42,567 nt of DNA from Methanocorpusculum sp. UBA424 (GTDB lineage Archaea > Halobacteriota > Methanomicrobia > Methanomicrobiales > Methanocorpusculaceae), in the NCBI GenBank assembly GCA_002498375.1, contig DAHC01000006.1, positions 56,789 through 99,355 on the forward strand, in the 5' to 3' direction. The notes beneath the pieces are model-generated. The model was not told the DNA's origin. It saw nothing but the letters and a program-made list of their open reading frames with translations, and did not search any database. The translations under genes and the position numbers were made by a program. Below are positions 7,301-14,819 of the stretch, piece by piece; positions within the stretch are counted from its first letter, which is position 1; every line of letters starts with the position of its first letter.

Positions 7301-7929
7301 TGGATGAAAGTAATGAGAGAGGAGACACCTCTCATAAAATTATTTCAGAAAATCTAAAAAAACTGGAAGATAAAGCAACATTGTCGGCAGAAGCATACTT
7401 GAAATCCAGTAATAAATTATCAAAAATTATGGGATGGGTACTTGCCATGAGTATTATTGATAGTATTATTCTTGGGATGCTGGCAATTATTATACCATTA
7501 TTATCTGGAATTTCGGGATTTACTGTTCAAGTAATCGGGATTATCTTAGCCTTTAGTGCCCTAGGTGTTTCTTTCTTTAGTTTGTCTGATCGAATTTTTG
7601 GATGGGGTGAGAAAAAATCAGCGTATGACATGGGATTCAAAATCTGGACTGGATATGTTCGAGAATCTCAAGGGTTTAGAAAGAATGAACTGATATCCCT
7701 TAATGAAGAACGTGCTTATGATAAGGCCAAGATATTTCAGGGGAAGTATGTGGCTTTGGTTACCTCTCTTCCTCCAAACGGACTTACGGACAAAGAATTT
7801 CTTGAGTGTAAACGTGATCTTAAAAGAAAGATACGAGTAAGTAAGATGCTTGATATTGATCCCTGTGTTGATATTGATTCAGCATATGATTGTCATGATC
7901 AACAATTTCAAGTAGAGTCTATGAAATGA
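7297..7929 (+). CDS. SLATT-like two-transmembrane protein, probable CBASS effector
   Basis: A 210-residue protein. A short helical N-terminus is followed by two hydrophobic segments (about residues 44-71 and 75-97) and a cytoplasmic tail with WGEKKSAYD and repeated charged helices. This is the SLATT (SMODS- and SLOG-associated 2TM effector) arrangement, in which small membrane proteins are proposed to form pores or damage the membrane when a nucleotide signal binds. It starts at ATGATG overlapping the CD-NTase stop, so the two are produced together. An internal start at 7300 is equally possible. No other effector is present, so this is the likely killing component. Confidence 0.75.
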   Translation: MMDESNERGDTSHKIISENLKKLEDKATLSAEAYLKSSNKLSKIMGWVLAMSIIDSIILGMLAIIIPLLSGISGFTVQVIGIILAFSALGVSFFSLSDRIFGWGEKKSAYDMGFKIWTGYVRESQGFRKNELISLNEERAYDKAKIFQGKYVALVTSLPPNGLTDKEFLECKRDLKRKIRVSKMLDIDPCVDIDSAYDCHDQQFQVESMK

Positions 7930-8035
7930 ATGTTAGTAATGTTGCTAATTCCTAGCGGCAAATATCTCCAAGAACCTCTTCAAATCCTGTTGGATAGAAG
8001 AAGCCAAAACGAGCTCTAGTCTGGATATCTAAAAT

Positions 8036-8101
8036 AAGATATCTCCACCGCGGGACGCTCCGCGCCGAAGTCGCGTCCCCGCACCCCGAAATCAGAAAAA
8101 A
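8036..8101 (-). repeat. Structured dispersed repeat, copy B (shortened, right flank of defence island)
   Basis: Read on the minus strand, this matches both ends of copy A: TTTTTCTGA, then GGGGTGCGGGGACGCGACT, then GGCGCGGAGCGTCCCGCGG. The middle section with the two hairpins is missing, so only the outer stem remains. It lies just beyond the 2TM gene, in the orientation opposite to copy A, so the two copies bracket the defence genes as an inverted pair. Confidence 0.8.
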
Positions 8102-8116
8102 ATAACATACAAAAAG

Positions 8117-8138
8117 AAAAACCCGCACGCGGGTTTTT
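8117..8138. terminator. Perfect palindromic hairpin with A/T tails, possible two-way terminator
   Basis: AAAAACCCGC and GCGGGTTTTT form a perfect 10-bp inverted repeat separated by two bases, with an A-run before and a T-run within the right arm. It lies between the convergent defence operon and the flavoprotein gene. It could stop transcription from both sides. Confidence 0.45.
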
Positions 8139-8144
8139 CCCATA

Positions 8145-8219
8145 GCATTTTTCCAGACGGCGTGCGATTCCTGCGCAGGCGATCAGCCGGAGCAGAGCAC
8201 GACGGCGCAAGAAAAATGC
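8145..8219. repeat. Potential 75-nt stem structure closed by GCATTTTTC/GAAAAATGC
   Basis: Perfect 9-bp arms GCATTTTTC (8145-8153) and GAAAAATGC (8211-8219) enclose a GC-rich centre with the palindrome CCTGCGCAGG (8170-8179) and further complementary GC patches. It sits directly between repeat copy B and the TTCGCG repeat, with no gene in it. It may be part of a composite non-coding element. Confidence 0.4.
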
Positions 8220-8277
8220 GATTCGCGTTAATTCGCGGAGATTCGCGGTTGGTTTTTTCTCTTGTGTCTACACTAAT
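8220..8277 (+). repeat. Dispersed TTCGCG-rich repeat, copy 2
   Basis: Three ATTCGCG units are followed by a T-rich tract and CTCTTGTGTCTACA, matching the first 40 bases of the window. No start codon with a ribosome site or conserved protein is visible here; the short frames across it on the minus strand look spurious. Confidence 0.6.
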
Positions 8278-8386
8278 GCCGTACACGAAATCGAAGTGCA
8301 TCTCATAAGTATGTCAGTTTTTCCTGGTCAGGATCACAACACCGTGTAAGTCCCAAAATTAGATAATATTTCAAAAAGAAAAAAAA

Positions 8387-8956
8387 TTATTTTCTCAGCT
8401 GAATGATCAGCTTCGCAACATTATCGCCGAACTTCTCCAGCGTCGCAATACCTTCTGCATCCTTTGCGACATCACCCGGTGCATGGCCGAACGCGATATT
8501 CCAGTAGGAAGAACCGCAGACGATCATATCAGAGATGAAAAAGGACATCAGCATCTCCTGCAAAGTCGAGGTCAGACCGCCGCGGCGTGCCACAACGACC
8601 GGACCGCCGACTTTTCCAGAAAGCCAGTTCCCGTTCGACCGGGCAACCATCGAAACACGCTGGATAAGGTTCATCATATCTCCGCGTGCCGTTCCAAAGT
8701 AGACCGGCGCTCCGAGAATAAGACCGTCCGCCGCCTTCACCTCATCGATGATATCGTTCAGCCCGTCTTTCAGGCAGCATTTTCCGTTTTTGCCGCACTC
8801 GCCGCAGGCGATGCATCCCTGGATCGGATTCCCGCGAAGAGAGATGATCTTTGCCGAGAGGCCCCTCTTCTCGATCGCGTCTTTGCAGACATTCAGTGCA
8901 TGCTCGGTGTTTCCTTTCGCCCGCGGGCTTCCGGAGATCAAAACGACATCTGTCAT
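8387..8956 (-). CDS. Iron-sulfur flavoprotein (NADPH-dependent FMN reductase-like, Isf family)
   Basis: A 189-residue flavodoxin-fold protein. It begins with the FMN phosphate loop SGSPRAKGNT (8-17). The compact cluster motif C48-x2-C51-x2-C54-x5-C60 follows, the same spacing as in methanoarchaeal Isf, and then GAPVYFGTARGDM for the flavin. Isf proteins carry one 4Fe-4S cluster and FMN and move electrons, probably against oxidative stress. The exact redox partner is not known. The gene stands alone, convergent with the defence island. Confidence 0.88.
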   Translation of the reverse strand: MTDVVLISGSPRAKGNTEHALNVCKDAIEKRGLSAKIISLRGNPIQGCIACGECGKNGKCCLKDGLNDIIDEVKAADGLILGAPVYFGTARGDMMNLIQRVSMVARSNGNWLSGKVGGPVVVARRGGLTSTLQEMLMSFFISDMIVCGSSYWNIAFGHAPGDVAKDAEGIATLEKFGDNVAKLIIQLRK

Positions 8957-8995
8957 ACCTAATACTTATACGGCAGAAGTAAAAAAAGATGGATG

Positions 8996-9406
8996 TTAGT
9001 TCGTAACAACGCGGGTGTTCTTGCCCATCAGCTTCCCGCACTGGATCTTGCCCATCACGAGTATATTGACGCCGCGGACCTCGGCAGATACGATGCCCGG
9101 ACGAAGCAGGACGTTCCCGTCCGACCTGATCACCCGGACTTTTGCATTATCGCAAACCGTAAGCTGCTCCGCACCTGAGTTGAGTTCGCCTTCGATGACC
9201 GAGTCATGACAGATCACCGCACCATTACAGGTCACGTTGCCGGCGACGTGGGACTCGGGACATAACATGAGTCTGCCGGTAACGACAAGATCACGCCAAA
9301 AATAGGTACGGGGCGGGACAAGAAAGTCCCCTTCGATCTTCACCGAGCCGCGGAAGTACGATCCTGCCTCTGCCATGTGCAGATTATCTTTTACAACTAC
9401 CTTCAT
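8996..9406 (-). CDS. Bactofilin-like/polymer-forming beta-helix protein
   Basis: A 136-residue protein made of short repeated beta-strand turns: GSVKIEGDF, LVVTGRLML, HVAGNVTCNGAV, SVIEGEL. This right-handed beta-helix rhythm resembles polymer-forming (bactofilin-type) proteins. There is no signal peptide and no membrane segment. Function in archaea is unknown; a scaffold or cell-shape role would be inference only. It lies between the flavoprotein and the lipid gene, on the same strand as both, with no overlap. Confidence 0.5.
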   Translation of the reverse strand: MKVVVKDNLHMAEAGSYFRGSVKIEGDFLVPPRTYFWRDLVVTGRLMLCPESHVAGNVTCNGAVICHDSVIEGELNSGAEQLTVCDNAKVRVIRSDGNVLLRPGIVSAEVRGVNILVMGKIQCGKLMGKNTRVVTN

Positions 9407-9474
9407 GCTACCCCAAGTATGCTTACTAATCCTTCTACCTCAGGCATATTAATATGTTCTGAATTATAGGTGCT

Positions 9475-10323
9475 TCAAAGAAAAACCGCCAGGATTTCCA
9501 TCAGCAGAAACACAAAGAGAGCCGCAAACATCCCGTACTTCAGATACGTCGTGCAGTTTGACGCGGTCAATTCCTTAGGCGTCTCGAACTTCAGCGACCT
9601 CAGCGTGACAAGAAGGATGAATGCATCCACGACGCCGATCAGTACCAGATACACAACGCCCCAGGTCAGGAACGGAACAAAGCTGAAGAGAACGGCGCAT
9701 AGAACAAAGATCACGGCGAGGAAGGCGGTTTTTCTGACCCCGAGCTGCATCGGAAGGGTCCGTGCCCCGCCGAGCCGGTCCCCTTCGATGTCCTCGGCAT
9801 CCTTGAGAAGTTCGCGGGCGAGCGTGCCAAAGAACGTGATGGCAAACAAGGGCAGCATGACAAGGAACGACTCCGGCCCGACCAGAAATCCGCCGAAGAG
9901 GAAGATGCTCCCTGAAAGATAGGCTACGCTCAGATTACCCAGGAAAGGGATCCCTTTGAATTTTGCCGCATAGATGATCAGGATGACGACATTGATGAGG
10001 GCGATTCCAAGACACCAGACATTCGTGAAACAGGCGGCGATGATCCCTGCAGCAAAGAGCAGGGCTGCCCAGACGACCGCTCCTTTTGGTGAAACTTTTC
10101 CCGACGGGATCGGACGGTCGGGTCTGTTCACTTTGTCGATCTCCAGATCGAAGTAATCATTCAGCACGTTTCCTGCCCCGCAGATCACAAGCACGATGAA
10201 AAACAGCAGAACCGAAAACAGCGGCTGCGTGCCTCCGGCGATAAAGTAGGCGATGCCTGCTGTAACTCCCGAAACGCCTGCGTTCATCGGACGGATGATT
10301 TTTCCATAACCAGCCAGACTCAT
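9475..10323 (-). CDS. Digeranylgeranylglyceryl phosphate synthase (UbiA family)
   Basis: A 282-residue membrane prenyltransferase. The first aspartate-rich motif, NDYFDLEIDKVNRPDRPIPS (55-74), is the archaeal (S)-2,3-di-O-geranylgeranylglyceryl phosphate synthase signature. The second is DAEDIEGDRLGGARTLP. About eight hydrophobic helices separate and follow these motifs. It attaches the second geranylgeranyl chain to GGGP in archaeal ether-lipid synthesis, using Mg-bound pyrophosphate. Full length. Related UbiA prenyltransferases cannot be wholly excluded but fit less well. Confidence 0.9.
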   Translation of the reverse strand: MSLAGYGKIIRPMNAGVSGVTAGIAYFIAGGTQPLFSVLLFFIVLVICGAGNVLNDYFDLEIDKVNRPDRPIPSGKVSPKGAVVWAALLFAAGIIAACFTNVWCLGIALINVVILIIYAAKFKGIPFLGNLSVAYLSGSIFLFGGFLVGPESFLVMLPLFAITFFGTLARELLKDAEDIEGDRLGGARTLPMQLGVRKTAFLAVIFVLCAVLFSFVPFLTWGVVYLVLIGVVDAFILLVTLRSLKFETPKELTASNCTTYLKYGMFAALFVFLLMEILAVFL

Positions 10324-10392
10324 GTATCAGTATGGTGGGTGTGCCGCTTCGAAAAAGATATCCCCCCGCGCCGCAAATGTATGTAGGAATCT

Positions 10393-10467
10393 GGACATGT
10401 AGCCAAGCCAGGATATGGCATCAGCCTCCTAAGCTGAAGATCTAGGGTTCGAATCCCTACATGCCCG
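10393..10467 (+). tRNA. tRNA-Arg (anticodon CCT)
   Basis: A 75-nt cloverleaf. Acceptor GGACATG pairs with CATGCCC, with one A3-C70 mismatch. The D stem is GCCA/TGGC and the anticodon stem TCAGC/GCTGA with loop CTCCTAA. The T arm is TAGGG-TTCGAAT-CCCTA and the discriminator is G. CCA is not encoded. Base 26 is A. The gene ends 22 bases before trm1 and may share its transcript. Confidence 0.93.
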
Positions 10468-10489
10468 TTTACATTTTTGGGGTTCAATC

Positions 10490-11629
10490 ATGGAATGCAG
10501 GGAGATTACGGAAGGGAGCACTACTTTTACCGCTCCGGTGCAGGATGAAACAACACAGTTTCCCCCAGGTTCGGCGCCGGTCTTTTACAATACAAAAATG
10601 GAGTTCAACCGCGATATGACGGTGCTCTTGACAAAGGTCGTTCAGCCGGAGGATTATCTGGATGCTATGGCGGCGACGGGAGTCCGCGGCCTTCGGATCG
10701 CCAACGAGGCAAAGATTCCGGTCACGATCAACGACCGGGATGAGCAGGCGGTCAAAATCATCAAATATAATGCAGAGAAACTCGGCGGCGACATCAGTGT
10801 GACCTGCGATGATGCGAACCGGCTGATGTGCACGGCCCGGTTCGATTCGATCGACCTCGATCCGTTCGGCACGCCGGTACCTTTTCTCGATGCAGCCTCA
10901 CGGGCCGCAAAACATTATCTTTTTGTCACGGCAACGGACACGGCCCCTCTCTGCGGAGCCCATTTCAAAGCCGGGTGCCGCAGATATTTTGCGACGCCGA
11001 GGAACACCGAGTATCATGCGGAAGTGGGCCTTCGGATGATGATGGGGACGATGGCCAGGGAACTCGTGAAGTACGACCGCGGCATGAAACCGATCCTGAG
11101 TTTTGCGAAGTCCCACTACTTCCGCTCGCATGTCAGAGTTTTAGGAAAAGTCACGGCAGCCGATGAAACGCTCGCACAGATCGGTTTTGTCATGCAGTGT
11201 CCAAAGTGCCTTTACCGGGCAGAACAGAAAGGCGGGCTTTTCCCGAAAACGCATCTCTGTCCGCACTGCGGTGTAGAGACGGTACCTGTTGGCCCCTTGT
11301 GGATGGGACCTCTGCAGGAAAAGGAGGTCCTTGCCGAAATGCAGACCGCCCTTGCTGACATGCAGTTTGGAACCAAACGGCAGATGGAAAAGATGCTGAC
11401 GTTTCTGCTTGCAGAACCCGAGACCTGCACGTATTACGATTATCACATCATCTCCCGGAACATGAAGGTCTCGCCGCCGAATATGGAGGAGCTGATCGCA
11501 AGCCTCAATGAAGCAGGATACTACACGACCCGGACCCATTTCTGCGATACCGGGATAAAAACAACGGCTCCTCTTCCTCTCATCGAGGAAGAGATCCGTC
11601 TCTGGAATGCCAAAAATCTTCAGATGTAG
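10490..11629 (+). CDS. trm1: tRNA (guanine26-N2)-dimethyltransferase Trm1
   Basis: A 379-residue enzyme that dimethylates G26 of tRNAs with SAM. The family start is present (EGSTTFTAP, VFYNTKMEFNRDM). The SAM site includes LDAMAATGVRGLRIANE (about 59-75) and DLDPFGTPVPFLDAA. A C-terminal zinc ribbon reads CPKC...CPHCG (about residues 236-261). Length is normal for the archaeal enzyme. It follows tRNA-Arg closely and its 3' end overlaps pyrI by 10 bases on the opposite strand, so the two genes converge without a spacer. Confidence 0.95.
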   Translation: MECREITEGSTTFTAPVQDETTQFPPGSAPVFYNTKMEFNRDMTVLLTKVVQPEDYLDAMAATGVRGLRIANEAKIPVTINDRDEQAVKIIKYNAEKLGGDISVTCDDANRLMCTARFDSIDLDPFGTPVPFLDAASRAAKHYLFVTATDTAPLCGAHFKAGCRRYFATPRNTEYHAEVGLRMMMGTMARELVKYDRGMKPILSFAKSHYFRSHVRVLGKVTAADETLAQIGFVMQCPKCLYRAEQKGGLFPKTHLCPHCGVETVPVGPLWMGPLQEKEVLAEMQTALADMQFGTKRQMEKMLTFLLAEPETCTYYDYHIISRNMKVSPPNMEELIASLNEAGYYTTRTHFCDTGIKTTAPLPLIEEEIRLWNAKNLQM

Positions 11630-12087
11630 TCGCCGATGTCCATCTCGGATGAGATGAGCGAATCGCAGTACTGACAGCGGAATCCCCGCGGGTGCACAAC
11701 GAATTTGCTCTGGACCGGCTCTTTGGTATTCGTGATGCAGTTTGGATTCGGGCATTTGATAACGCCGGTGATCTGTTTTGGGACCTCAACGGTTTTTTTC
11801 ACCGAGACTTTGAAGTTTCTAATGATACTGATGGTCGCGTCAGGGGCGACCAGAGCGATCTTATCCACTTCGTCTTTGAGAAGCTCGCGGTTTTCGATCT
11901 TGACCATGTCTTTTCTGCCCCCGCGGGAACTTGGAACATTGGACGCGACGATGACCGTAACATTTGTTCCGTCGCGAATTCCAAGGATGCGGAGAACGGT
12001 CAGACCCTCACCCGGGGTGATGTGGTCGATGACCGTACCGTTTTTGATCGGCGAAATCACGATCCCGTCGGAAATCGTTTTGACCAT
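11620..12087 (-). CDS. pyrI: Aspartate carbamoyltransferase regulatory chain
   Basis: The 155-residue allosteric subunit of ATCase, which binds nucleotide effectors and holds the catalytic trimers together. The nucleotide-binding domain starts with ISPIKNGTVIDHI and GEGLTVLRIL. The zinc domain has Cys112, Cys117, Cys138 and Cys141 (CPNPNC then CQYC). Full length. Its ATG overlaps the pyrB stop (TAATG), giving coupled, near-equal production of both chains. Confidence 0.97.
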   Translation of the reverse strand: MVKTISDGIVISPIKNGTVIDHITPGEGLTVLRILGIRDGTNVTVIVASNVPSSRGGRKDMVKIENRELLKDEVDKIALVAPDATISIIRNFKVSVKKTVEVPKQITGVIKCPNPNCITNTKEPVQSKFVVHPRGFRCQYCDSLISSEMDIGDYI

Positions 12088-12998
12088 TAGTTGATCACCT
12101 CGTTCAGCATGGCCATTCGTATCGGAACACCGTTATGCGCCTGTTCAAAGTATTTGGCACAGGGAAGGTCATCGACCGCCGGATCGATCTCATCGACGCG
12201 GGGGAGCGGATGAAGAACGATCATGCCGGGTTTGGCAAGTTCCAGGAGTTCGGGCGTGATCCGGTAGGTGGAGGCGTAGTTTGCAAAAGCGACCGGGTCG
12301 GGGAAGCGTTCGCGCTGAAGGCGGGTCACATACAGGACATCGAGTTCGGGAAGAGCGTCCTCGATATGATCATGGACGATCAGTTCGACACCTACGTCCT
12401 GGAGATCTTCTTTGATAAACTTAGGAAAATTGAGTCCGTCTGGAGCGATCGTATGGAGGCGGATGTTATTGTATTTTGAAAGGGCAAACGCGAGGGAGTG
12501 GACGGTCCTTCCGTATCTGAGATCGCCCTGAAGTCCGACGTCGATATTTTCGATCGGCATGGATTCGCGGATGGTAAAAAGATCGAGTAAGGTCTGGGAG
12601 GGATGCTGACCTGCCCCGTCCCCGCCGTTGATGACGGGAACGGATGCGACTTCGCCTGCAAGACGGGCTGCCCCCTCTTTCGGGTGACGCAGAACGATCG
12701 CGTCGCAGTAGCCGGAAATAACGCGGATCGTGTCGGAAAGGGTCTCTCCTTTGGTGATGGAGGTGGCTTCGACCGAGCCGAGATTGAGGATCTTGCCCCC
12801 TAGACGCATCATCGCAGCGGAGAAGGACATGCGGGTCCGGGTGCTTGGTTCGAAAAAGAGGACGGCGAGGATTTTGCCTTCCAGTTCGCGGCCGGTATAA
12901 TTTCCACGATCAAATGCGGCAGCGGAACTGAGAAGTTTGTCGATTTCCTCACGTTCCATATCCCGTACGGAGAGGATATTTTTTTGTTCGTGTGTCAT
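12087..12998 (-). CDS. pyrB: Aspartate carbamoyltransferase catalytic chain
   Basis: A 303-residue catalytic subunit that joins carbamoyl phosphate and aspartate in pyrimidine synthesis. The carbamoyl phosphate loop FEPSTRTRMSF lies at 49-59, HPSQTLLDL at about 132-140, and the aspartate-side HPLPRVDEI near 262. Together with PyrI it forms the regulated holoenzyme. A TATA-like ATATAT lies about 30 nt upstream inside the inverted repeat GTTCA/TGAAC. Confidence 0.97.
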   Translation of the reverse strand: MTHEQKNILSVRDMEREEIDKLLSSAAAFDRGNYTGRELEGKILAVLFFEPSTRTRMSFSAAMMRLGGKILNLGSVEATSITKGETLSDTIRVISGYCDAIVLRHPKEGAARLAGEVASVPVINGGDGAGQHPSQTLLDLFTIRESMPIENIDVGLQGDLRYGRTVHSLAFALSKYNNIRLHTIAPDGLNFPKFIKEDLQDVGVELIVHDHIEDALPELDVLYVTRLQRERFPDPVAFANYASTYRITPELLELAKPGMIVLHPLPRVDEIDPAVDDLPCAKYFEQAHNGVPIRMAMLNEVIN

Positions 12999-13021
12999 GA
13001 ATAGTGCCCGAGGTTTTGAGT

Positions 13022-13036
13022 GTTCAATATATGAAC
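13022..13036 (-). promoter_or_regulatory. TATA box inside a short palindrome before pyrBI
   Basis: GTTCA-ATATA-TGAAC is a 5-bp-arm inverted repeat centred on the likely TATA element, about 30 nt from the pyrB ATG. A regulator bound there would block the promoter. The site is short, so it could be chance. Confidence 0.4.
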
Positions 13037-13070
13037 TGCCCGGGATAAATAACCCGCGGAAAATAATGGA

Positions 13071-13775
13071 TTATTTTTTGCGGAGCTCGGCATCGATGTC
13101 CATGTCCAGGAATTTATTGGTGGTAAGTCCAAGTTCATACGGGTTGACGGTCATGGTCATGATGTCTCCTTTGATGACAAAGACGATCGATTCGGAGCCG
13201 TACGTTCCAAGATATCTACCGTTGCCGAGGTATGACCAGGTTATGGTTTTGGCAATTGGGACATTATCATAACCGGGAGCATCCAGCGTCCCGGTAACAT
13301 AGGCAGTGTGATCGGCATTGAAGACGACCTGAAAGTCAGCTGAAGCTTTGATAATGAACAAATTGATGGTCTTTGAACCGACCCAGGTGCCGACGATCTC
13401 TTTCGTGCCTTCGGGTAACGGGGTGGGAGTTACGGTCGGCTTCGGCGTTTTGGTAGGCGTTGGAGAGAGGGTGGGAGTGGGAGTCTTCGTAGGAGTGGGA
13501 GATACAGTTGGCGTCGGAGTTTTTGTTGGAGTTGAGGTTATTGTGGGAGTGGGAGTCTTCGTAGGGGTTTGAGATATAGTTGGCGTCGGAGTTTTTGATG
13601 GAGTTGAGGTTATTGTGGGAGTGGGAGTCTTCGTAGGAGAAGCAGGATCGTCGGGTCCGTTAAGATCCTGTAGGAATGAAGATATATGCGGAGCAATACG
13701 ATCGTAATTCATCCCTAACGCTGCACCGGCGGCAACACAGAGCAGACATAAAAATATAATCAGAACTTTACCCAT
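13071..13775 (-). CDS. Membrane-anchored protein with Thr/Pro repeat stalk and C-terminal beta domain
   Basis: A 234-residue protein of unknown function. An N-terminal hydrophobic segment (3-21) anchors or exports it. Residues 47-118 are six 12-residue Pro/Thr units of the type PTKTPTPT(I/V/L). A roughly 85-residue domain follows, starting IVGTWVGS and ending MTVNPYELGL. That domain is homologous to both halves of the neighbouring lipoprotein (TWVG, W-Y, TVNP positions). The stalk would hold the domain away from the membrane and may be glycosylated. No pathway can be named. Confidence 0.75.
   Translation of the reverse strand: MGKVLIIFLCLLCVAAGAALGMNYDRIAPHISSFLQDLNGPDDPASPTKTPTPTITSTPSKTPTPTISQTPTKTPTPTITSTPTKTPTPTVSPTPTKTPTPTLSPTPTKTPKPTVTPTPLPEGTKEIVGTWVGSKTINLFIIKASADFQVVFNADHTAYVTGTLDAPGYDNVPIAKTITWSYLGNGRYLGTYGSESIVFVIKGDIMTMTVNPYELGLTTNKFLDMDIDAELRKK
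13422..13637 (-). repeat. Six tandem 36-nt repeats coding a Pro/Thr stalk
   Basis: Six consecutive 12-codon units encode PTKTPTPT-type blocks. The DNA copies are very similar to each other (recurring GTGGGAGTGGGAGTCTTCG on the plus strand), so repeat number could change by slippage without breaking the frame. Confidence 0.8.
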
Positions 13776-13973
13776 TGTTAATTCCTATTCCGGCTCAAAG
13801 ACCAAAATAGTTTGGGTGATTCTCCATCAAACAGGAGATTCAATAATTCCATTTCATGTTGACGAATATCATCAAGACAGCAACGCAGATACCTGGCTCA
13901 CAAGCAAAAGACGGGATCGCCGGATCGGAGCCGAAAAAAAGTTTGGGTAAATGAAGGTAAAAAAAAGATTGGG

Positions 13974-14750
13974 TTATACTTTTTTGGTCGGGATCGAAAG
14001 CGGGTTGTCCATTCCCTCGACACCGAGTTTGGACGGGACAAGTGTCACCACAAGATCCGCACCCACGAGCTGGAGAGGCAGGACCTCCGCGCCGTATTTG
14101 GCCTGATACTTGTTTTCATTCACATACTCCCAGGTAACATCCTTCGTGAAGGACTTTTTCTGGCCCATTACATCAAATGTTCCATTGATCGTTCCAGTAC
14201 CGTCAGCTTTGTAGACCATAGTAATATCATAGGAGACCACGCCGTCTTCAGAACCTTTCCAGTTTCCGACGACTGCGTCAGGAGATGTAGTGGTTGGAAC
14301 AGGCGTGGATGCTGAAGTCTGGGCCGCTGTTGGTGCAGCGCCGGTGGAGCGCTTCATGTTGATATCATAATCGATATCAAAGTCGGCAATACCCATCTTC
14401 TTCGGGTTCACCGTGATAGTGAGCGTATCGCCTGTCAGATAGATCGCAAGCGAATTGTCACCACTCTTTCCAACATACTGATTGCCTGATACATACTCCC
14501 ATTTCAGGTTTGCATTCAGATTTTTGCTCATACCGCCGCCGCTGAAGCTACCGCTCAGTTTTGCAGTACCATCTTCATTACAGACAAGAGTCAGATCGTA
14601 GGAAACGAGCAGACCGTCTTCTACGCCGACCCAGGTGCCGACGAGGGCATCCGGAGCCGTTTCTGCTGGCGGTTGGGTCCCGATGCAGCCTGCGACACAC
14701 ACGCAGGTCAGAAGGACAACGAACACTCCTCCAAGAAGTTTAACATTCAT
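13974..14750 (-). CDS. Lipoprotein with two copies of a beta-sheet domain
   Basis: A 258-residue predicted lipoprotein. The N-terminus MNVKLLGGVFVVLLTCVCVAG ends at a lipobox cysteine (VAGC, about Cys22). Two similar domains follow: VGTWVGVEDGLLVSYDLTLV...ITVNPKKMGI and VGNWKGSEDGVVSYDITMV...VTLVPSKLGV, joined by a Thr/Ser/Pro linker. The same domain forms the C-terminus of the adjacent Pro/Thr-stalk protein, so the two genes are probably duplicates. The beta-rich pattern recalls lipocalin-like folds, but no ligand can be proposed. Confidence 0.75.
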   Translation of the reverse strand: MNVKLLGGVFVVLLTCVCVAGCIGTQPPAETAPDALVGTWVGVEDGLLVSYDLTLVCNEDGTAKLSGSFSGGGMSKNLNANLKWEYVSGNQYVGKSGDNSLAIYLTGDTLTITVNPKKMGIADFDIDYDINMKRSTGAAPTAAQTSASTPVPTTTSPDAVVGNWKGSEDGVVSYDITMVYKADGTGTINGTFDVMGQKKSFTKDVTWEYVNENKYQAKYGAEVLPLQLVGADLVVTLVPSKLGVEGMDNPLSIPTKKV

Positions 14751-14819
14751 ACATTCTATTCTTGGAAGAGAAGAGAGTTAATACTTTTCTCTTTGATATT
14801 ATTCAGAGTTGGGCGGCAG

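Noticed and set aside
8016..8301. Three overlapping short frames on the minus strand
   Set aside because: They run across repeat copy B, the stem-loops and the TTCGCG repeat.
13348..13572. Open frame of Gly/Val repeats on the plus strand
   Set aside because: It is the antisense of the Pro/Thr repeat codons of the stalk protein.
13422..13637. Possible CRISPR array
   Set aside because: The 36-nt units are directly adjacent with no spacers and are coding.
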